Positions 6,673-8,051 of a DNA stretch of 8,051 bases are shown piece after piece (the first letter of the stretch is position 1; each line of letters starts with the position of its first letter). Under the pieces are notes generated by a model. The model worked only from the letters and a program-made list of their open reading frames with translations. It searched no databases and was not told the DNA's origin. A program made the position numbers and the translations under genes. This DNA is from Planctomycetaceae bacterium (GTDB lineage: Bacteria > Planctomycetota > Planctomycetia > Planctomycetales > Planctomycetaceae): the NCBI GenBank assembly GCA_027080405.1, contig JALWSL010000146.1, positions 1-8,051 of the forward strand. The letters run 5' to 3'.

Positions 6673-6780
6673 ATGAAGGAGAGATTCTTCCCGTCCGTCC
6701 CTTTGGTGGATAGCCCGGGCCACCGCAGTTTTGTCATGCTGTCTTGGAAAGGTTTTGTTGATGTCGGATTCGTTGAATAA
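6673..6780 (+). CDS. Candidate 35-residue upstream ORF overlapping the ilvD start
   Basis: ATG at 6673 with the purine-rich GGGGAAGTGG directly upstream opens a 35-codon frame ending at TAA 6778-6780. It overlaps the first 20 bases of ilvD in another frame, a layout typical of translational coupling. The peptide begins MKERFFPSV and has six valines, three of them in its last seven residues (V29, V31, V34). Its 5' part lies within a potential hairpin, GGGAAG (6664-6669) with CTTCCC (6687-6692). It resembles no family I know and is too short for codon-use tests. It could be a leader peptide, a coupling ORF or chance. Confidence 0.3.
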   Translation: MKERFFPSVPLVDSPGHRSFVMLSWKGFVDVGFVE

Positions 6781-8051
6781 ATACAGTGCACGTATCACCC
6801 AGCCCCGCAGTCAGGGAGCATCACAGGCGATGCTGTATGGGACGGGTTTGACTGAAGAGGATATGAACAAGCCACAGGTCGGCATTGGGAGTGTCTGGTA
6901 CGAGGGCAATACTTGCAACATGCACTTGCTGAAGCTGGCGGAAAAAGTGAAGGAGGGTGTTCAGGCAGCCGGGATGGTCGGGATGCGCTTCAATACGATT
7001 GGTGTCAGCGACGGGATTTCGATGGGAACCGAAGGAATGTCGTATTCGCTGCAATCGCGGGATTTGATTGCCGATTCGATCGAAACGATTGTGGCCGCCC
7101 AGTGGTACGATGCGCTGGTGACGTTGCCCGGTTGCGACAAGAATATGCCCGGCTGTCTGATGGCGATGGGGCGTTTGAATCGTCCTTCGCTCATGGTGTA
7201 TGGCGGGACGATTCGAGCGGGCTGCGGTCTGAAGAACGAAAAGCTCGATATTGTTTCGGCCTTTCAATCTTACGGCGAGTATCTTTCCCAATCGATCACG
7301 GATGAGCAGCGCAAAGAGATCGTAAAAAGAAGTTGCCCGGGGGCGGGAGCGTGCGGCGGAATGTACACAGCCAACACGATGGCCTCGGCGATAGAAGCGT
7401 TGGGAATGTCGCTGCCTTACAGTGCGTCCATTCCTGCGGAGGATCCGGCCAAGTTGGAGGAATGCTTCAATTCCGGACAGGCGATCTTGAATCTGCTGGA
7501 AAAAGATATCAAGCCGCGAGATATCATGACGCGGGAGGCGTTTGAAAACGCGCTGGTGATCGTGATGGCTTTAGGTGGTTCGACCAATGCGGTATTGCAT
7601 CTGATCGCGATGGCCAGATCGGTCGATGTCCCTTTGACAATCGACGATTTCCAGTCCGTCAGCGATCGTGTCCCGCTATTGGCCGATCTGAAACCGTCCG
7701 GGAAGTTCGTCCAGGAAGACCTGCACTCGATCGGCGGGACTCCGGCTGTTCTGAAGTATCTGTTGCAGGAAGGCTTCATCAATGGGGACTGTCTCACAGT
7801 AACCGGGAAGACTCTGGCAGAAAACGTGGCGGAACTTCCCGGTTTGAAAGAAGGGCAAACTATTGTTCATCCGGTTGATGATCCCATCAAAAAGACCGGG
7901 CATATTCGTATTATGCGGGGCAATGTGGCCAGTGAAGGGGCGGTTGCAAAAATCACGGGGAAAGAAGGATTGAAGTTTTCCGGGCCTGCCCTCTGTTTCG
8001 ATAGCGAGGAAGAAATGCTGGCCGGTCTGGAGCAGGGAAAAATCAAGGGCG
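6761..8051 (+). CDS. ilvD: Dihydroxy-acid dehydratase (3' end outside window)
   Basis: The enzyme dehydrates 2,3-dihydroxyisovalerate and 2,3-dihydroxy-3-methylvalerate to the 2-keto acid precursors of valine, leucine and isoleucine in the cytoplasm. 430 residues are visible from ATG 6761 to the window edge; the family is about 560 long, so roughly 130 are missing. The start reads [13 protein letters not shown], with a moderate GGAAAGG site eight bases upstream (6746-6752). Iron-sulfur ligands are Cys52 (GNTCNMH), Cys125 ([10 protein letters not shown], the family signature, with Lys127) and Cys198 ([13 protein letters not shown]); Asp84 and Glu91 are expected to bind magnesium. The same family also includes sugar-acid dehydratases (Edd and others), but the N-terminus and spacing fit IlvD. 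A 35-codon ORF overlaps its start. Confidence 0.95.
   Translation, partial: MSDSLNKYSARITQPRSQGASQAMLYGTGLTEEDMNKPQVGIGSVWYEGNTCNMHLLKLAEKVKEGVQAAGMVGMRFNTIGVSDGISMGTEGMSYSLQSRDLIADSIETIVAAQWYDALVTLPGCDKNMPGCLMAMGRLNRPSLMVYGGTIRAGCGLKNEKLDIVSAFQSYGEYLSQSITDEQRKEIVKRSCPGAGACGGMYTANTMASAIEALGMSLPYSASIPAEDPAKLEECFNSGQAILNLLEKDIKPRDIMTREAFENALVIVMALGGSTNAVLHLIAMARSVDVPLTIDDFQSVSDRVPLLADLKPSGKFVQEDLHSIGGTPAVLKYLLQEGFINGDCLTVTGKTLAENVAELPGLKEGQTIVHPVDDPIKKTGHIRIMRGNVASEGAVAKITGKEGLKFSGPALCFDSEEEMLAGLEQGKIKG

Noticed and set aside
6703..6726. GGTGG/CCACC hairpin upstream of ilvD as a riboswitch or attenuator
   Set aside because: Only a five-base stem with no U-tract or conserved riboswitch motif.
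6391..6798. 135-codon minus-strand frame
   Set aside because: It runs across the ends of two firm + strand genes and their spacer, has no family features and looks like chance.
1..8051. CRISPR array, tRNA, rRNA, insertion sequence or defence genes
   Set aside because: No regularly spaced repeats with spacers, no tRNA arm motifs, no transposase or nuclease features on either strand.

Overview
The window is most likely chromosomal DNA of a planctomycete with roughly balanced base composition. This is inferred from protein style only: a coiled-coil/WD40 protein, a large lipoprotein ending in an Omp28/DUF1223-like thioredoxin fold, an excisionase-type helix-turn-helix fused to a PTS EIIA domain, long intergenic gaps and several starts with a weak or no Shine-Dalgarno sequence. 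No marker gene fixes the taxon. All convincing genes lie on the + strand.

Layout. Bases 1-1128 hold the 3' part of a WD40 beta-propeller gene. Bases 1129-1322 carry a cluster of GACAGRA repeats with two tandem palindromes, then a perfect U-tract hairpin that could terminate transcription from either side. Bases 1323-2361 show no recognisable gene, only small repeats and hairpins. Bases 2362-4386 encode a 674-residue lipoprotein with a CxxC thioredoxin-like module, followed by a likely terminator. After a gap of about 330 bases come a TIM-barrel protein of the sugar phosphate isomerase/epimerase superfamily (4771-5694) and, 26 bases on, an HTH-EIIA protein (5721-6425); these two are probably co-transcribed. 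A gap with a CCTGTY cluster and a candidate 35-codon upstream ORF (6673-6780) leads to ilvD (6761 to the window edge), which encodes dihydroxy-acid dehydratase of branched-chain amino acid synthesis.

How the genes may work together. Only the isomerase-like/EIIA pair looks like a functional unit. The EIIA protein keeps its phospho-acceptor histidine and carries its own DNA-binding-type domain. Its partner keeps the barrel framework but appears to have lost the acidic metal ligands of its family. That suggests a regulatory or sugar-sensing pair rather than a transport/catabolic operon, but this is inference. The upstream ORF overlapping the ilvD start suggests translational coupling or leader-type control. 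I see no CRISPR array, tRNA, rRNA, insertion sequence or recognisable defence system.
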